64,000 nt of DNA from an uncultured Bacteroidales bacterium (GTDB lineage: Bacteria; Bacteroidota; Bacteroidia; Bacteroidales; Paludibacteraceae), in NCBI GenBank assembly GCA_900316995.1, contig ONEZ01000002.1, forward strand, positions 1 to 64,000. The letters are read 5' to 3'. The notes below the pieces were generated by a model. It was not told the origin of the DNA. It was given only the letters and a program-made list of their open reading frames with translations, and did no database searches. Shown in pieces: positions 1 through 9,432 of the stretch. How positions within the stretch are numbered: position 1 is the stretch's first letter; every line of letters begins with the position of its first letter. A program made the translations under genes and the position numbers.

Positions 1-872
1 CTCCTCCCAGCTGCGATGTTCATTACGTGGGTATGATGTCATATATACAGCTGTTCCCGCAATAGGCAGCGATGCTTTTCCACCGCCCAAACGGTCACGT
101 ATCTCACCGCCAGTACCAGTGGCGGCACCGTTGAACGGCTCCACAGTGGTAGGGAAGTTATGGGTCTCAGCCTTAAGGGAGATGACAGAATCAATCTCCT
201 TGACTTCAAAGAAATCAGGCTTGTCACCGCTCTTTGGCGCAAACTGCTGAATTTTCGGACCTTCATTAAAGGCCACGTTATCTTTGTATGCTGAAACCAG
301 ATTGTTAGGATTGTATTCTGATGTCTTCTTTATCAATTTGAAAAGAGAGAGCTCCTTCTCCTTGCCGTCAATAATGTATTTTCCGTTGAAAATCTTGTGG
401 CGGCAGTGCTCTGAGTTAACTTGTGAGAATCCAAACACCTCACTGTCTGTTAGCGGGCGGCCAAGTTTTTTTGCCACGTCGTTCAGATAGTCTATCTCCT
501 GCTGGCTCAGCGCAAGGCCCTCTTTTTCATTATATGCAGCAATGTCCTCAATATGAACAATAGGGTCAGGGGTTTTATCCACGCTAAAGATTTTCTGGTC
601 AAGACCGCTGTTACACTCTCACTTGGAACATACTCCTCAATACGCTTGATGCCCTGTATGCCCATGTTCTGGGTTATCTCCACTGCGTTTGTGCTCCAAG
701 GTGTAATCATTTCACGACGCGGGCCTGTAAACTCTCCGCTCACGTTTTCCTCACCTGTGGGCTGCGCTCCGTCAAAAAGCCAAACCAGTTTTTCAATATC
801 CTGACTGTTAATTGCTTCTGCTGTCTCCACGGCGTAGTAACTGCCTGTGGACGTTTTGAAAAAAGAAATCAT
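1..872 (-). CDS. purL: Phosphoribosylformylglycinamidine synthase, N-terminal part, apparent frameshift
   Basis: PurL converts FGAR, glutamine and ATP to FGAM in purine synthesis in the cytoplasm. The gene runs off the left edge, so only about 290 of the roughly 1230 residues usual for the long form are visible. I start it at the ATG at 870-872 (MISFFKTSTGSYYAVE); an in-frame ATG at 899 would add nine unlikely residues. The first 87 or so codons read well to SES, then the frame breaks near 610-618. One base appears to be missing, because the next frame continues with NSGLDQKIFSVDKTPDP and on through the family motif NSEHCRH (397-420), which carries the active-site histidine, and ETHNFPTTVEPFNGAATG. 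No other lesion is visible. An essential gene with a single missing base suggests a sequencing or assembly error, though a real mutation in an auxotroph is possible. Family assignment is very sure; the status of the frameshift is not. Confidence 0.93.
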
Positions 873-935
873 ATTTGTGCTGCAAAAAATTACGCACAAA
901 AATAGTGATTTTTGAGGGTATATGCAAATTTATAT

Positions 936-3653
936 TTAAAATGCGTAGGCTTTTAGCTCGCTTCCGTTGCAGGCTGCCGCAATAGGCTCTGTGTAAGGTT
1001 TTAACGGAATTATATTAAAGTGCGGCGATGTGGCCTTTACATCCTCTTTTGAGAATGTTCCGTCAGATGCGCGGCTGTACAGGTACAGCTTGTGTGCTGT
1101 GCTGCTGTACGCCCCAATGTTCCATGATGTGGCTGACACCTTGGATATGTTTACCTTGTTGTCTGAGAATACAAGGTTCATATCGCTGTCATAAACGTCT
1201 AATCCCTTTTTAAAGCCAATAGCGTAGCATTTGTCTGTCTTTTCAAAGCTGTGTTCAGACCCATAGTCACGCAGCAGGGTGGAGGTTGCCTTGTTTGATG
1301 TTGAGATAAAACATATTTTACCGCTTTGCAAGGTCATAACCATTTTATGGCCGTTAATGTCAGTGTGAATGTTATTGCCGTTTGATTTAATAAGCTCATT
1401 ACCACAGTCAAGGCGGACATTGGCTTTACGGTCAAGTATGTATGTTTTGTTATTGTCCGCAAAAACTATATAGTCTTTACCGCTGATTCGTATATGCTTT
1501 ATCTCTCCGTTGACGTTACTGCTTGTATGCACGTCATTCCATTCTTTCAGAACCGTGCCGTCCTTCTTTGTTAGATAAACTCTGTTGTCTTTGGTGCCAT
1601 AGGCAAAACGGTAGTCTTTGTTACCCTCATAGTCAAACACGCTTAGAGGAGTGCATGCACTGCCTTGCAAATCCTTAGGGTATCCGGTAAGCATTTTTCC
1701 ATTGCGGTCCACGATGTAGAGTTTGTGCTCTGTAATGAATGCAATCTGCAACTTCTTGTTGCCAAGCATGTCCACCTCCTTGATTCCGCCTATAATAGGC
1801 TCGCTTACAGTGGTTTTCCATAAGATTTTGCCAAGTGCGGATATCAGGTATATCTGGTTGTTCTTGTCTTGTATGAATATCTCGTTCTCTCCCGTATAGT
1901 GGTTTGTGAACTTTTGTGGTGCGATGATGGCGGGTGCGTCCAGTTTTACACTGAACAACTGTTTTGCTGAACCTTTCTCTGCCGCAGGCGTGCTTGCCGG
2001 TGTGGCTTGCGGTGTTGGTGTCTCTGCCGTCTGAGTTTGTGCCGTGGCAGGGGCTTCAGCTGCTTGTGGTTCTGGAACACTCTGTGGCTCTGGTAGTTGC
2101 ACAAAGTCGCCTCGCTTGCCAGAGTATTGTATAAATACGTGCTGATAGTCAAAACCGCCGCCTTTATTCTCGCTCTGCAAGCCTACGCAGTCAAATGCAG
2201 ACCACATCTGTTTGGATTTTTTTATTGTGCTTGCCACACTTGGGTTAAAGAACTTGTCAGCATTACGCACTACATACGGTATGTCTATGTATATGGAACG
2301 GTTTGATGTTGAAAGCAGAGTCCGGTCAGCACTGCGGAACACTGGAGAGCAGAATAGTGTCTGCGTTTTAGGGTTACGTGTGGCTATGTGGGTTGTAAAG
2401 TGTGCTGACGGGGTGATAATCAGGTTCCCGTTTGCTATGCACATATATTCGTCATGCAGTGTGAAGGATTTTCCAAACACGCTGCCTGCGAACCCGTTAC
2501 GTCCTATATGGAAAATCTCAATTCCGTTGCGTTTTACAGAACTCTCAGGGTTGATGTCAAGTGCAATGCGTCGTAGTGCTGTGAGCGCATCATCGCTGTT
2601 ATAAAGTTTGACAATCACAAACTGGTCAAACGGCGACTCTCCAAACGCAATTTCACCGCCAAAATAGTCTTGGAAGAATGTGAGAGGGCTTTCGCCAGAC
2701 TGTGTTTCAATCTCTGTGTCTTCAAAATCAGGTAACTGGTTCTGCTCCATGAATTCATCATCTGGCGACACCACTGTCCTGTACTCCTCAAAATTCGGTA
2801 TGGCAAAGTGGCGGAAGTAGAATGTGTTATAGGGCATGTAGGAAGATAACGTGTTCCTGTCAGTTGACTGGTTCTCAAATGCTTGCACTATACCTCCAGC
2901 TATGGTGCTATAGGCGAATCCGTTTATCTCTATCTTGTCTTCTGAGAATATCACATCATACGCTCCCCAGCTGCCGTACTGGTCACTTATTTCATACACT
3001 TTATCTTTAATGTTACTCAACTGTCTTTCAATCAGAATTTCGCATCGTTCGGCGTTTATGAAGACTGTGGCCTCCTGCTTGCTGCCTGCAAATCTTCTTA
3101 CTTTTGCAAACACTGGATCCTCAATAATGGGCGATGTGTTGGCATCGATGGTGGCTTTTGCCTGGGATATTAGGTTTTCTGAATTTGAGATTAGCAGAAA
3201 CTCTTTGTAATACGCCATGTTGGCTGGCGCTATGGCGCATGAGTCAAGTATCTGACGTGCAATGTTATATCCTGATTCTGATATTTGTGTGGTGTACAAT
3301 ATGTCAGTACTGTCAGGGTTAGGGTAGAGCGCTATGTGAATCATTCTATCCGTAATAAGGCGCTTTACGTTGTCGTCTGTCTCTTGCATGGAGTCAAGTG
3401 TGGCGATGAGACGGTGGGTCCTGTTAACTGACTTTATACTTGTAAGGTTCAGCCAGTAGTTGTTGTTATAGAGCAGGCTCTCCTCAAACTCTTTAAGACG
3501 GTTTATTTGGAATACAGCGCACGGCTTGCCTGGTATGGAGATGTATGGGTCTGTTTTTGAAGATACAGAACTTTTGCGCATAACCACATACCCCCACACA
3601 CTCAGTGCAAGGATGATTATTGCTATGGCAGGTATGAAGTATTTCTTGTACAT
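936..3653 (-). CDS. Unrecognised membrane-anchored protein with propeller-like C-terminus
   Basis: I do not recognise this 905-residue protein as a named family. It begins with a short basic stretch and one hydrophobic helix (about residues 6-24, IPAIAIIILALSVWGYVVM), so it is probably anchored in the inner membrane with the rest in the periplasm. Residues about 40-510 are a mixed alpha/beta region that reads like DUF3352-type envelope proteins (PGKPCAVFQINRLKEFEES). A Pro/Ala/Gln/Thr-rich linker follows (about 515-565). The last 330 residues contain repeated short blocks such as IYLISALGKILWKT, LYIVDRNGKMLTGYP and VYLTKKDGTVLKEW, which look like blades of a PQQ/WD40-type beta propeller. It lies between a PagL-like barrel gene and purL on the same strand, with gaps of 49 and 63 bp, so co-transcription is possible. 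Function is unknown. Confidence 0.8.
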   Translation of the reverse strand: MYKKYFIPAIAIIILALSVWGYVVMRKSSVSSKTDPYISIPGKPCAVFQINRLKEFEESLLYNNNYWLNLTSIKSVNRTHRLIATLDSMQETDDNVKRLITDRMIHIALYPNPDSTDILYTTQISESGYNIARQILDSCAIAPANMAYYKEFLLISNSENLISQAKATIDANTSPIIEDPVFAKVRRFAGSKQEATVFINAERCEILIERQLSNIKDKVYEISDQYGSWGAYDVIFSEDKIEINGFAYSTIAGGIVQAFENQSTDRNTLSSYMPYNTFYFRHFAIPNFEEYRTVVSPDDEFMEQNQLPDFEDTEIETQSGESPLTFFQDYFGGEIAFGESPFDQFVIVKLYNSDDALTALRRIALDINPESSVKRNGIEIFHIGRNGFAGSVFGKSFTLHDEYMCIANGNLIITPSAHFTTHIATRNPKTQTLFCSPVFRSADRTLLSTSNRSIYIDIPYVVRNADKFFNPSVASTIKKSKQMWSAFDCVGLQSENKGGGFDYQHVFIQYSGKRGDFVQLPEPQSVPEPQAAEAPATAQTQTAETPTPQATPASTPAAEKGSAKQLFSVKLDAPAIIAPQKFTNHYTGENEIFIQDKNNQIYLISALGKILWKTTVSEPIIGGIKEVDMLGNKKLQIAFITEHKLYIVDRNGKMLTGYPKDLQGSACTPLSVFDYEGNKDYRFAYGTKDNRVYLTKKDGTVLKEWNDVHTSSNVNGEIKHIRISGKDYIVFADNNKTYILDRKANVRLDCGNELIKSNGNNIHTDINGHKMVMTLQSGKICFISTSNKATSTLLRDYGSEHSFEKTDKCYAIGFKKGLDVYDSDMNLVFSDNKVNISKVSATSWNIGAYSSTAHKLYLYSRASDGTFSKEDVKATSPHFNIIPLKPYTEPIAAACNGSELKAYAF

Positions 3654-3669
3654 CTTCTATAGGATCTTA

Positions 3670-3702
3670 ACTGTCAACTGTCAATTGTCAACTGTCAACT
3701 GA
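3670..3702. repeat. Heptamer tandem array (TGTCAAY)
   Basis: Between the stop codon of the barrel gene and the start of the 905-residue gene lie about five head-to-tail copies of a 7-bp unit TGTCAAC or TGTCAAT. Similar heptamer arrays occur at 53626-53669 and, weaker, at 62507-62529. It may be a slippage-prone array. No function can be read from it. Confidence 0.8.
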
Positions 3703-4995
3703 TCAAAACCATGTGCCTATCCCAAACTCAACAAACTCAACTTTTTGCAGGTGGGTTTTGAATGCTATCTGGGCAAGTAGGTGCTTGGTTATATAATATT
3801 TGAAAGATAGGCGGAAATAGTTCCAGCCGTCTTCTTTGTCCGGATCATAACTGTAGAAAACACCCTTGTTAAGTGATTTCCCATTGTTGGCGGCCTCTTG
3901 AGCCTTGGCGTATGGCTCCATATTCTTCACAGGGTCATACAGATAGACTCCCACACCAAAGCCAAGCAGGAAGTTGCCTATCATCAGCTCATTTGTGATG
4001 TCAACACCCACACGCAGCTTGTTTGCAAACTGATCTTCTGTGGTGAAGGTCTTACCAAAATATGTGTTTGTGTTGTCTTTTACCCACTTGCCGTTAGCGT
4101 CTTGCACTGCTGTGGTTGTAAAAGCCCCGTCATAAAACAAATCCACGCCCAAACCTATGCGGTGCTGGCGGCAGGTGCGGTAATAACCTCCTATGTTAAG
4201 GCTTGCACAGCCGTAGTATTGCGTGTCTTTGTAATACAGAGTCTTGGCTCCGCCCGATGCTATCACTTCTCCGTACCAGCGTTTCATCTTAGTGGTGTCC
4301 TTAGGTGCTGAAACAGGCTTGTCAACCTTGCGGATAACAGGCGAGTATTTAACTCCCACCTGACCCTGGAATATGTTAAGACCTGCGTTGGGCTGGAATA
4401 GTGAACCGCTGGAATAGTGGTTGTAGCCTACGCCAAGCGTGAGAGTAACCTCTTTACTAACATGAAAATCAAGGTCTAACCCCGCCTGGAGATTGAATGT
4501 AAACGGACCTCCTATTATAAAGTTATAGTCTCCGGCTTTTTCATTGATGCTGCGTGGGTCTTTTCTTGCCGCATCCAAATCGCACGGCTTGGTGCAAAAT
4601 CCAAAACCCGCACCTATCATAGCGTTAAAGTCAACCACTCGTGAAAGTACCATTGGTATGTTTATGTAGGCGTATGGGGCTATCATCTGCCCTAATTTGC
4701 CGGGGTTGCTTAAATCAATCACTTGCAGCGCCACTCCCACAGAGGGGCGGTTAAAGTCTAAATGCCACTGCCTGCTGCCGTCTGTATGCCATTCAAAAGC
4801 CACCTGACCGCCTATGGCAGGCCCTTTTACAATTGGGGTTACAATGTTTTTGTCATGCGGATAGATGTATCCTACTATAGGTTCCGCCTTGATGCTGTAT
4901 GGCACAAACTCATCTGCTGCGTAACAGAGTGTGGATATTGCTGATAAACAAATGATTATAAATATAAGCCTGTATGTAGTAGAGCTCTTTGCCAT
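3703..4995 (-). CDS. PagL/acyloxyacyl-hydrolase-like outer-membrane beta-barrel protein
   Basis: I start this at the ATG at 4993-4995 (MAKSSTTYRLIFIII), giving 430 residues. The frame is open further upstream to 5148, but that would overlap the divergent gldFG start and precede the signal peptide. A signal peptide (about residues 1-26, ending CYAA) is followed by alternating amphipathic strands typical of an outer-membrane barrel. The segment NHYSSGSLFQPNAGLN resembles the His-x-Ser active-site region of PagL-type lipid A deacylases, and the length of the first half fits that family. The second half (from about residue 250, RWYGEVIASGGAKTLYY) looks like a second barrel-like portion not present in classic PagL, so it may be a duplicated or extended barrel. 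Lipid A modification is an inference only. A porin or structural role is the alternative. Its start codon is only 46 bp from that of gldFG on the other strand. Confidence 0.72.
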   Translation of the reverse strand: MAKSSTTYRLIFIIICLSAISTLCYAADEFVPYSIKAEPIVGYIYPHDKNIVTPIVKGPAIGGQVAFEWHTDGSRQWHLDFNRPSVGVALQVIDLSNPGKLGQMIAPYAYINIPMVLSRVVDFNAMIGAGFGFCTKPCDLDAARKDPRSINEKAGDYNFIIGGPFTFNLQAGLDLDFHVSKEVTLTLGVGYNHYSSGSLFQPNAGLNIFQGQVGVKYSPVIRKVDKPVSAPKDTTKMKRWYGEVIASGGAKTLYYKDTQYYGCASLNIGGYYRTCRQHRIGLGVDLFYDGAFTTTAVQDANGKWVKDNTNTYFGKTFTTEDQFANKLRVGVDITNELMIGNFLLGFGVGVYLYDPVKNMEPYAKAQEAANNGKSLNKGVFYSYDPDKEDGWNYFRLSFKYYITKHLLAQIAFKTHLQKVEFVEFGIGTWF

Positions 4996-5021
4996 TAAAT
5001 ATGAATTTATTTGTACCTTTG
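4988..5021 (+). promoter_or_regulatory. Candidate promoter of gldFG in a 46-bp divergent gap
   Basis: A Bacteroidota-type -7 box TACCTTTG lies at 5014-5021, and TTTG at 4988-4991 could be the -33 box (22-bp spacing, slightly long). The -33 would overlap the start of the divergent barrel gene, so the two genes may share control. Confidence 0.5.
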
Positions 5022-5041
5022 TGACTACAAAATTAAAAAAA

Positions 5042-7432
5042 ATGTTTGTACTGGTAAAAAAAGAACTGAGGAATTTCTTTTCATCGGCGGCTGGATTTGT
5101 AATAATAGCTGTGTTTCTTACACTTACAGGCTCCTTTTTATGGCTCATGCCGTCTGATTACAACATTCTTGACGGTGGCTATGCAAATCTTGACGGTTTG
5201 TTCCTGCTCTCTCCGTGGCTCTTTATGTTCCTGATTCCGGCGCTCACAATGAAGATGTTTGCTGACGAGACTGCTTCGGGCACTATGGAGCTGCTCCTCA
5301 CAAAACCGCTTGGCATGATGCAGATAGTTATGTCAAAGTTCATTGCTGGCTGGATGCTCTCTGTGGTGGCGCTTGTTCCCACTCTTCTTTATATGGTGAG
5401 CGTAGGTATGCTTGGCGTTACGCCATTTAACCTTGACTTGGGCGGCTTCTGGGGCTCGTTCATCGGGCTGGTGCTGCTCTCTGCAAGTTATACTGCGATA
5501 GGTGTTTTCTGCTCGTCGCTCAGCCGTAACTCCATAGTCTCTTTTACGCTCTCAGCTCTGCTTAGTTTCCTGGCCTATTATGGGTTTGAGGCTCTCTCTG
5601 ACCTTGTGTCTAATGCTGAGGCGGCGCATCATCTGGCATCGTTAGGTATTGCAAGCCATTATGACTCCATGAGCAGGGGTGTGCTTGCGCTTACAGATGT
5701 TCTCTATTTTGTATTTGTGGTGGCTCTGTTTGTGGCTCTTACCGTTACAGTTATGTCTGGAAAGTGTGTCAGGGTGTGGATTGCGGTGGCGGCTTGTGCT
5801 GCGCTGTGCGTGTGCTCAAATTTTTTCACGCTGAGGCTTGACCTTACATCGGAGAAGAGATACACTCTTTCTGATAATACTAAAAATCTTATGCGCTCCA
5901 TTGGTGAGCCGCTTTCAGTTGAGATATATCTTGACGGCGATATGAACCGTGGCTTTCTCCGCCTTAAGGATGCTGTGCTGAATATGGTCAAGGAGATGAA
6001 CGCTTACAGCAGCGGTAAGTTGCAGGTTAAGCTTACAGACCCTTCTGAGGCTGCATCGGCGGTGGAGAGGGAGAAAAACTATGCTTCTCTTAATGGCCGT
6101 GGCTTAAAGCCTACCATGGTTTATGACCGCGATGCCAAGGGTGGTATGATACAGAAAGTGGTGTTTCCTTGGGCGGTGATGAGCGCTCACTCTGATACTG
6201 TTAATGTGTGCCTGCTTGAGAATATAGCAGGTAAGAGCGGCGATGAGAATCTTAACGCATCGGTGGAGGCTCTTGAATATAAGATCACTGACGCTATAAG
6301 GCGTATTATGAACAAGAATCCTGAGAGTGTGGCGTTCTTGGAGGGGCATGGTGAGTTCTCTGAACCATACGTATATTCTGTTACAGAGAGGCTCTCTGCA
6401 TACTATAATGTGGATAGGGGTGTGCTTGGCAAGGATGCTTCTGTTCTTGACAGGTATAAGGTTGTTATAGTGGCGGGTCCTGTTGAAAAGTTCTCTGAAG
6501 CTGATAAGTATATTTTAGATCAGTATATTATGCGTGGTGGCAGGGTGCTTTGGCTTATAGACGGTGTACGCACTGATAAAGAGAGTATGGGAATTGCAAA
6601 TGAGTTGTCGCTTGAAGATATGCTTTTTACGTATGGTGTGCGCATAAGCCCTCTATTACTGCTTGACACCCAGTGTGCCGTGGTTCCTGTAAATGTGGCT
6701 CTTGACGGGGAGAACGCCAAGTTTGAGCCTATGCCGTGGTACTATAGCCCGCTACTGCTGCCAAATCCGTCATGTGTCATAACCAGAAACATACCTGCCG
6801 TCAGGGCTGATTTTGCATCGGTCATTGAGCTGGTAGGGGAAAACAACACAGGCCTTTCCGCCACCGCACTGCTCTTTTCATCGGGAAGGGCGGGACTTGA
6901 TAAAGCCCCGATGCAAATTGATGCCGGTGTGGTTACTCTATCACCTGAATCTGAGTTTTTCTCATTCTCTTATCTGCCTGTGTCTGTGCTACTTGAGGGT
7001 AAGTTTAATTCTGTGTTCGCCAATCGTATGGTTCCGCCACAGATAGACAACGGTACGGCGGAAAAAAGAAAAGAGAGTGTGGGTACGAAGATGATATTTG
7101 TGGCCGACGGCGACGTTGTTCGCAATGATATAAAAGCTGAGAACGACAGCTATACAACTTATCCAGCCGGCTATGACCAGTATTCAGGGCAGACGTTTGG
7201 TAACGAGGAGTTCATCCTTAACGCAGTGAACTATCTTGCCGATGATGAAGGCTGGCTGCAGCTGCGTGGCAGGGAGTGGAAGATTCGTCTGCTTGACAAA
7301 AACGCTGTTTTAAAGCACCGTGTGACGGTTCAAATAGCCAATATAGTGGCTCCTCTCGTGTTGTTGATAACTTTTTGTTTTGTATATCAGATTGTTAGAA
7401 AAAAGCGCTGGTCTGCACCCCTGAAATCTTGA
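5042..7432 (+). CDS. gldFG: GldF-GldG fusion, gliding-motility ABC transporter permease and auxiliary protein
   Basis: The protein has 796 residues when started at the ATG at 5042 (MFVLVKKELRNFFSS). The longer frame from 4931 runs back over the promoter. Residues 1 to about 245 are an ABC-2 type permease like GldF with six hydrophobic segments and the family run FADETASGTMELLLTKPL. From about residue 248 a further membrane helix starts a GldG part (SEKRYTLSDNTKNLMRSI, then a large periplasmic region and a C-terminal helix ending in QIVRKKRW). In Flavobacterium johnsoniae gldF and gldG are separate genes, and with the ATPase GldA they form a transporter needed for gliding. Here both are in one polypeptide, and no gldA is in the window. 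The tie to the giant T9SS cargo genes 2 kb downstream is by theme, not by operon. Assignment is strong; whether the cell glides is unknown. Confidence 0.9.
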   Translation: MFVLVKKELRNFFSSAAGFVIIAVFLTLTGSFLWLMPSDYNILDGGYANLDGLFLLSPWLFMFLIPALTMKMFADETASGTMELLLTKPLGMMQIVMSKFIAGWMLSVVALVPTLLYMVSVGMLGVTPFNLDLGGFWGSFIGLVLLSASYTAIGVFCSSLSRNSIVSFTLSALLSFLAYYGFEALSDLVSNAEAAHHLASLGIASHYDSMSRGVLALTDVLYFVFVVALFVALTVTVMSGKCVRVWIAVAACAALCVCSNFFTLRLDLTSEKRYTLSDNTKNLMRSIGEPLSVEIYLDGDMNRGFLRLKDAVLNMVKEMNAYSSGKLQVKLTDPSEAASAVEREKNYASLNGRGLKPTMVYDRDAKGGMIQKVVFPWAVMSAHSDTVNVCLLENIAGKSGDENLNASVEALEYKITDAIRRIMNKNPESVAFLEGHGEFSEPYVYSVTERLSAYYNVDRGVLGKDASVLDRYKVVIVAGPVEKFSEADKYILDQYIMRGGRVLWLIDGVRTDKESMGIANELSLEDMLFTYGVRISPLLLLDTQCAVVPVNVALDGENAKFEPMPWYYSPLLLPNPSCVITRNIPAVRADFASVIELVGENNTGLSATALLFSSGRAGLDKAPMQIDAGVVTLSPESEFFSFSYLPVSVLLEGKFNSVFANRMVPPQIDNGTAEKRKESVGTKMIFVADGDVVRNDIKAENDSYTTYPAGYDQYSGQTFGNEEFILNAVNYLADDEGWLQLRGREWKIRLLDKNAVLKHRVTVQIANIVAPLVLLITFCFVYQIVRKKRWSAPLKS

Positions 7433-7485
7433 TTTTTTTTAGTTACTTTGCAGAATTGTAACGTGAAACCAATATTAAATGCTAT

Positions 7486-8610
7486 ATGAAATTTAAAGTC
7501 TCTTCAACTTTACTTTGCGAGCGTCTGCAAACCGCTGCAAAATTTATTCCAGCCAAGCCGGCTCTTCCTATCTACGGATACTTTCTTTTTGCAGTAGATG
7601 GTTCCAAACTCACAATTACAGCGTCAGATGCTGACACTACGTTGGTTACATCGCTTGACATTGAAAATATGGCAGGTAACGGGCGTGTGGCGTTACAGTC
7701 AAGAATCCTCAGTGAGGGTTTGAAAGATTTCCGTGCGCAGAGTCTTGTTTTTGATATTGATGACCATAATTTTAACGTTCAGCTGTCATCAGAGAATGGT
7801 AAGTACAACTTTATGGGGCAGAATGCCGCTGATTATGTGGAGTTTGCTGGTCTTAACGCCGATGCTACCAGCGCTTTCTCAATTAGCAGCTCCAAACTTG
7901 TGGATGCTATTTCCAAAACAGCATACGCAGTGGCTAACGATGAAATCCGTCCAATTATGAATGGTATTTGCTTCCATTTTAATGATGCGGAGGGTCTTAA
8001 CGTGGTTGCTACAGATGGTCATCGCCTGTCTAAAGTGGCTCTTGATGAGCATCCAGGTCTTAATTGCGGCTTTGTGTTCCCTCAAAAACCTGCCAATCTT
8101 TTGAAGGGTGTGCTATCTAAAGAGGTGGGCGATGTTCAAATCTCATTTGACAACAAGTTTATTGTATGCCAAATGTCAGCTTACACCATGTTCACACGCC
8201 AGATAGAAGGAAATTATCCTAATTACGGAGCCGTGATTCCTGCTTCAACCCCTGTGGTTGCTATTGTGAACAGAGAGACAATGCTCTCAGCACTGCGTCG
8301 TGTCCAGGTGTGCTCAGACCAAGGCAGCAACTTAATTAAAATAACAATCTCAAATTCCCAGATTAAGATAATGGGTCAGGATATTGATTTTGCAGTGTCA
8401 GGTGAGGAGGTGATTCCATGCTCATACGACGGGCAGGAGATTACCATAGGATTCAAATCAACACTGCTGGTTGATATTCTCAACAATATAGACTGTGTTG
8501 ATGTGGAGATTCACCTGACAGACCAGTCACGTCCGGGAGTGTTTATACCAGTGCAGCAGAAAGAGGGTATGAACGTTCTGATGCTTGCCATGCCAATGAT
8601 GCTGGCTTAG
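7486..8610 (+). CDS. dnaN: DNA polymerase III beta subunit (sliding clamp)
   Basis: This 374-residue protein matches the size and three-domain layout of the bacterial beta clamp, the ring that tethers DNA polymerase III to DNA. It starts MKFKVSSTLLCERLQTAAKF and shows clamp motifs such as ALPIYGYFLFAVDG, IRPIMNGICFHF with ATDGHRLSKVAL in the middle domain, and the usual C-terminal hydrophobic end VLMLAMPMMLA. It sits 53 bp after gldFG and 37 bp before a DnaQ-like exonuclease. dnaA is not adjacent, so nothing here marks a replication origin. A T-rich stretch and TTACTTTG (7440-7451) upstream form a weak promoter match. Confidence 0.97.
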   Translation: MKFKVSSTLLCERLQTAAKFIPAKPALPIYGYFLFAVDGSKLTITASDADTTLVTSLDIENMAGNGRVALQSRILSEGLKDFRAQSLVFDIDDHNFNVQLSSENGKYNFMGQNAADYVEFAGLNADATSAFSISSSKLVDAISKTAYAVANDEIRPIMNGICFHFNDAEGLNVVATDGHRLSKVALDEHPGLNCGFVFPQKPANLLKGVLSKEVGDVQISFDNKFIVCQMSAYTMFTRQIEGNYPNYGAVIPASTPVVAIVNRETMLSALRRVQVCSDQGSNLIKITISNSQIKIMGQDIDFAVSGEEVIPCSYDGQEITIGFKSTLLVDILNNIDCVDVEIHLTDQSRPGVFIPVQQKEGMNVLMLAMPMMLA

Positions 8611-8647
8611 TTGACATTTATAATAACTATCCATTTCCCTTTGTCTA

Positions 8648-9412
8648 ATGAATCTTGATTTAAAGAAACCAATAATATTCTTTGACCTTGAAACCACAGG
8701 CGTGGAGGTTGTCAAAGACCGTATAGTGGAACTTGGATATATTAAGGTATATCCAAACGGCATAGAAGAGTCAAAAACCATGCGCTTTAACCCTGAATGT
8801 CACATCCCGGCTGAGGCTACTGCTATTCATCATATTACTGATGAAGATGTAAAAGAATGTCCTACATTCAAGGAAAAGGCAAAAGAACTTGCTGTAGTCT
8901 TCCAAGGATGCGATTACGGAGGTTATAACTCACTTAAGTTTGATTTGCCGCTGCTTGCAGAAGAGTTCCTTAGAGCAGATGTGAACATAGATCTTAAAAA
9001 GGGCAGGATGATAGATGTTCAGAATATCTTTTACAAGATGGAGCCGCGTACACTTATAGCAGCGTATAAGTTCTACTGTGGCAAGAATCTTGAAGACGCC
9101 CATGCCGCCGATGCTGATATACGTGCCACGTACGAGGTCCTAAAGGCTCAGATAGACCGCTATCCCGACACATTGAACAACGATGTATCTTTTCTTTCTG
9201 ACTTTAGCGCCCACAGCAAGGCTGTGGATTTTGCAGGTCATATAGTGTATAATGACAAAGGAGAGGAGGTCTTTAATTTTGGCAAGTACAAGGGTCAGCG
9301 TGTTGTGGATGTATATAAACATGATTCGGGTTACTTTGGATGGCTGCTCAACGCAGATTTCCCACTTTACACAAAAAAAGTGCTTTCTGAAATAAAATTG
9401 AAGTCTTTTTAA
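8648..9412 (+). CDS. DnaQ-like 3'-5' exonuclease with C-terminal DUF3820-type segment
   Basis: This is a 254-residue exonuclease of the DEDDh family. Exo I is FFDLETTGVEVVKDRIVELG, Exo II falls in YGGYNSLKFDLPLLAEEF, and Exo III is DAHAADADIRATYEVL with the histidine two residues before the Ala-Ala-Asp. This is the fold of the DNA polymerase III epsilon subunit, which proofreads by removing mismatched 3' nucleotides. After about residue 195 comes a short module (NFGKYKGQRVVDVYKHDSGY) like DUF3820, often fused to such nucleases. It follows dnaN by 37 bp, which supports a replication or repair role and co-transcription. It may be a free-standing nuclease rather than the replisome epsilon subunit, because the polymerase-binding tail cannot be verified. 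Confidence 0.93.
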   Translation: MNLDLKKPIIFFDLETTGVEVVKDRIVELGYIKVYPNGIEESKTMRFNPECHIPAEATAIHHITDEDVKECPTFKEKAKELAVVFQGCDYGGYNSLKFDLPLLAEEFLRADVNIDLKKGRMIDVQNIFYKMEPRTLIAAYKFYCGKNLEDAHAADADIRATYEVLKAQIDRYPDTLNNDVSFLSDFSAHSKAVDFAGHIVYNDKGEEVFNFGKYKGQRVVDVYKHDSGYFGWLLNADFPLYTKKVLSEIKLKSF

Positions 9413-9432
9413 CATTTTGTATAGTGGTAACT

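Noticed and set aside
7433..7485. Possible replication origin near dnaN
   Set aside because: No dnaA, DnaA-box cluster or AT-rich unwinding region is visible; the gap is only 53 bp.
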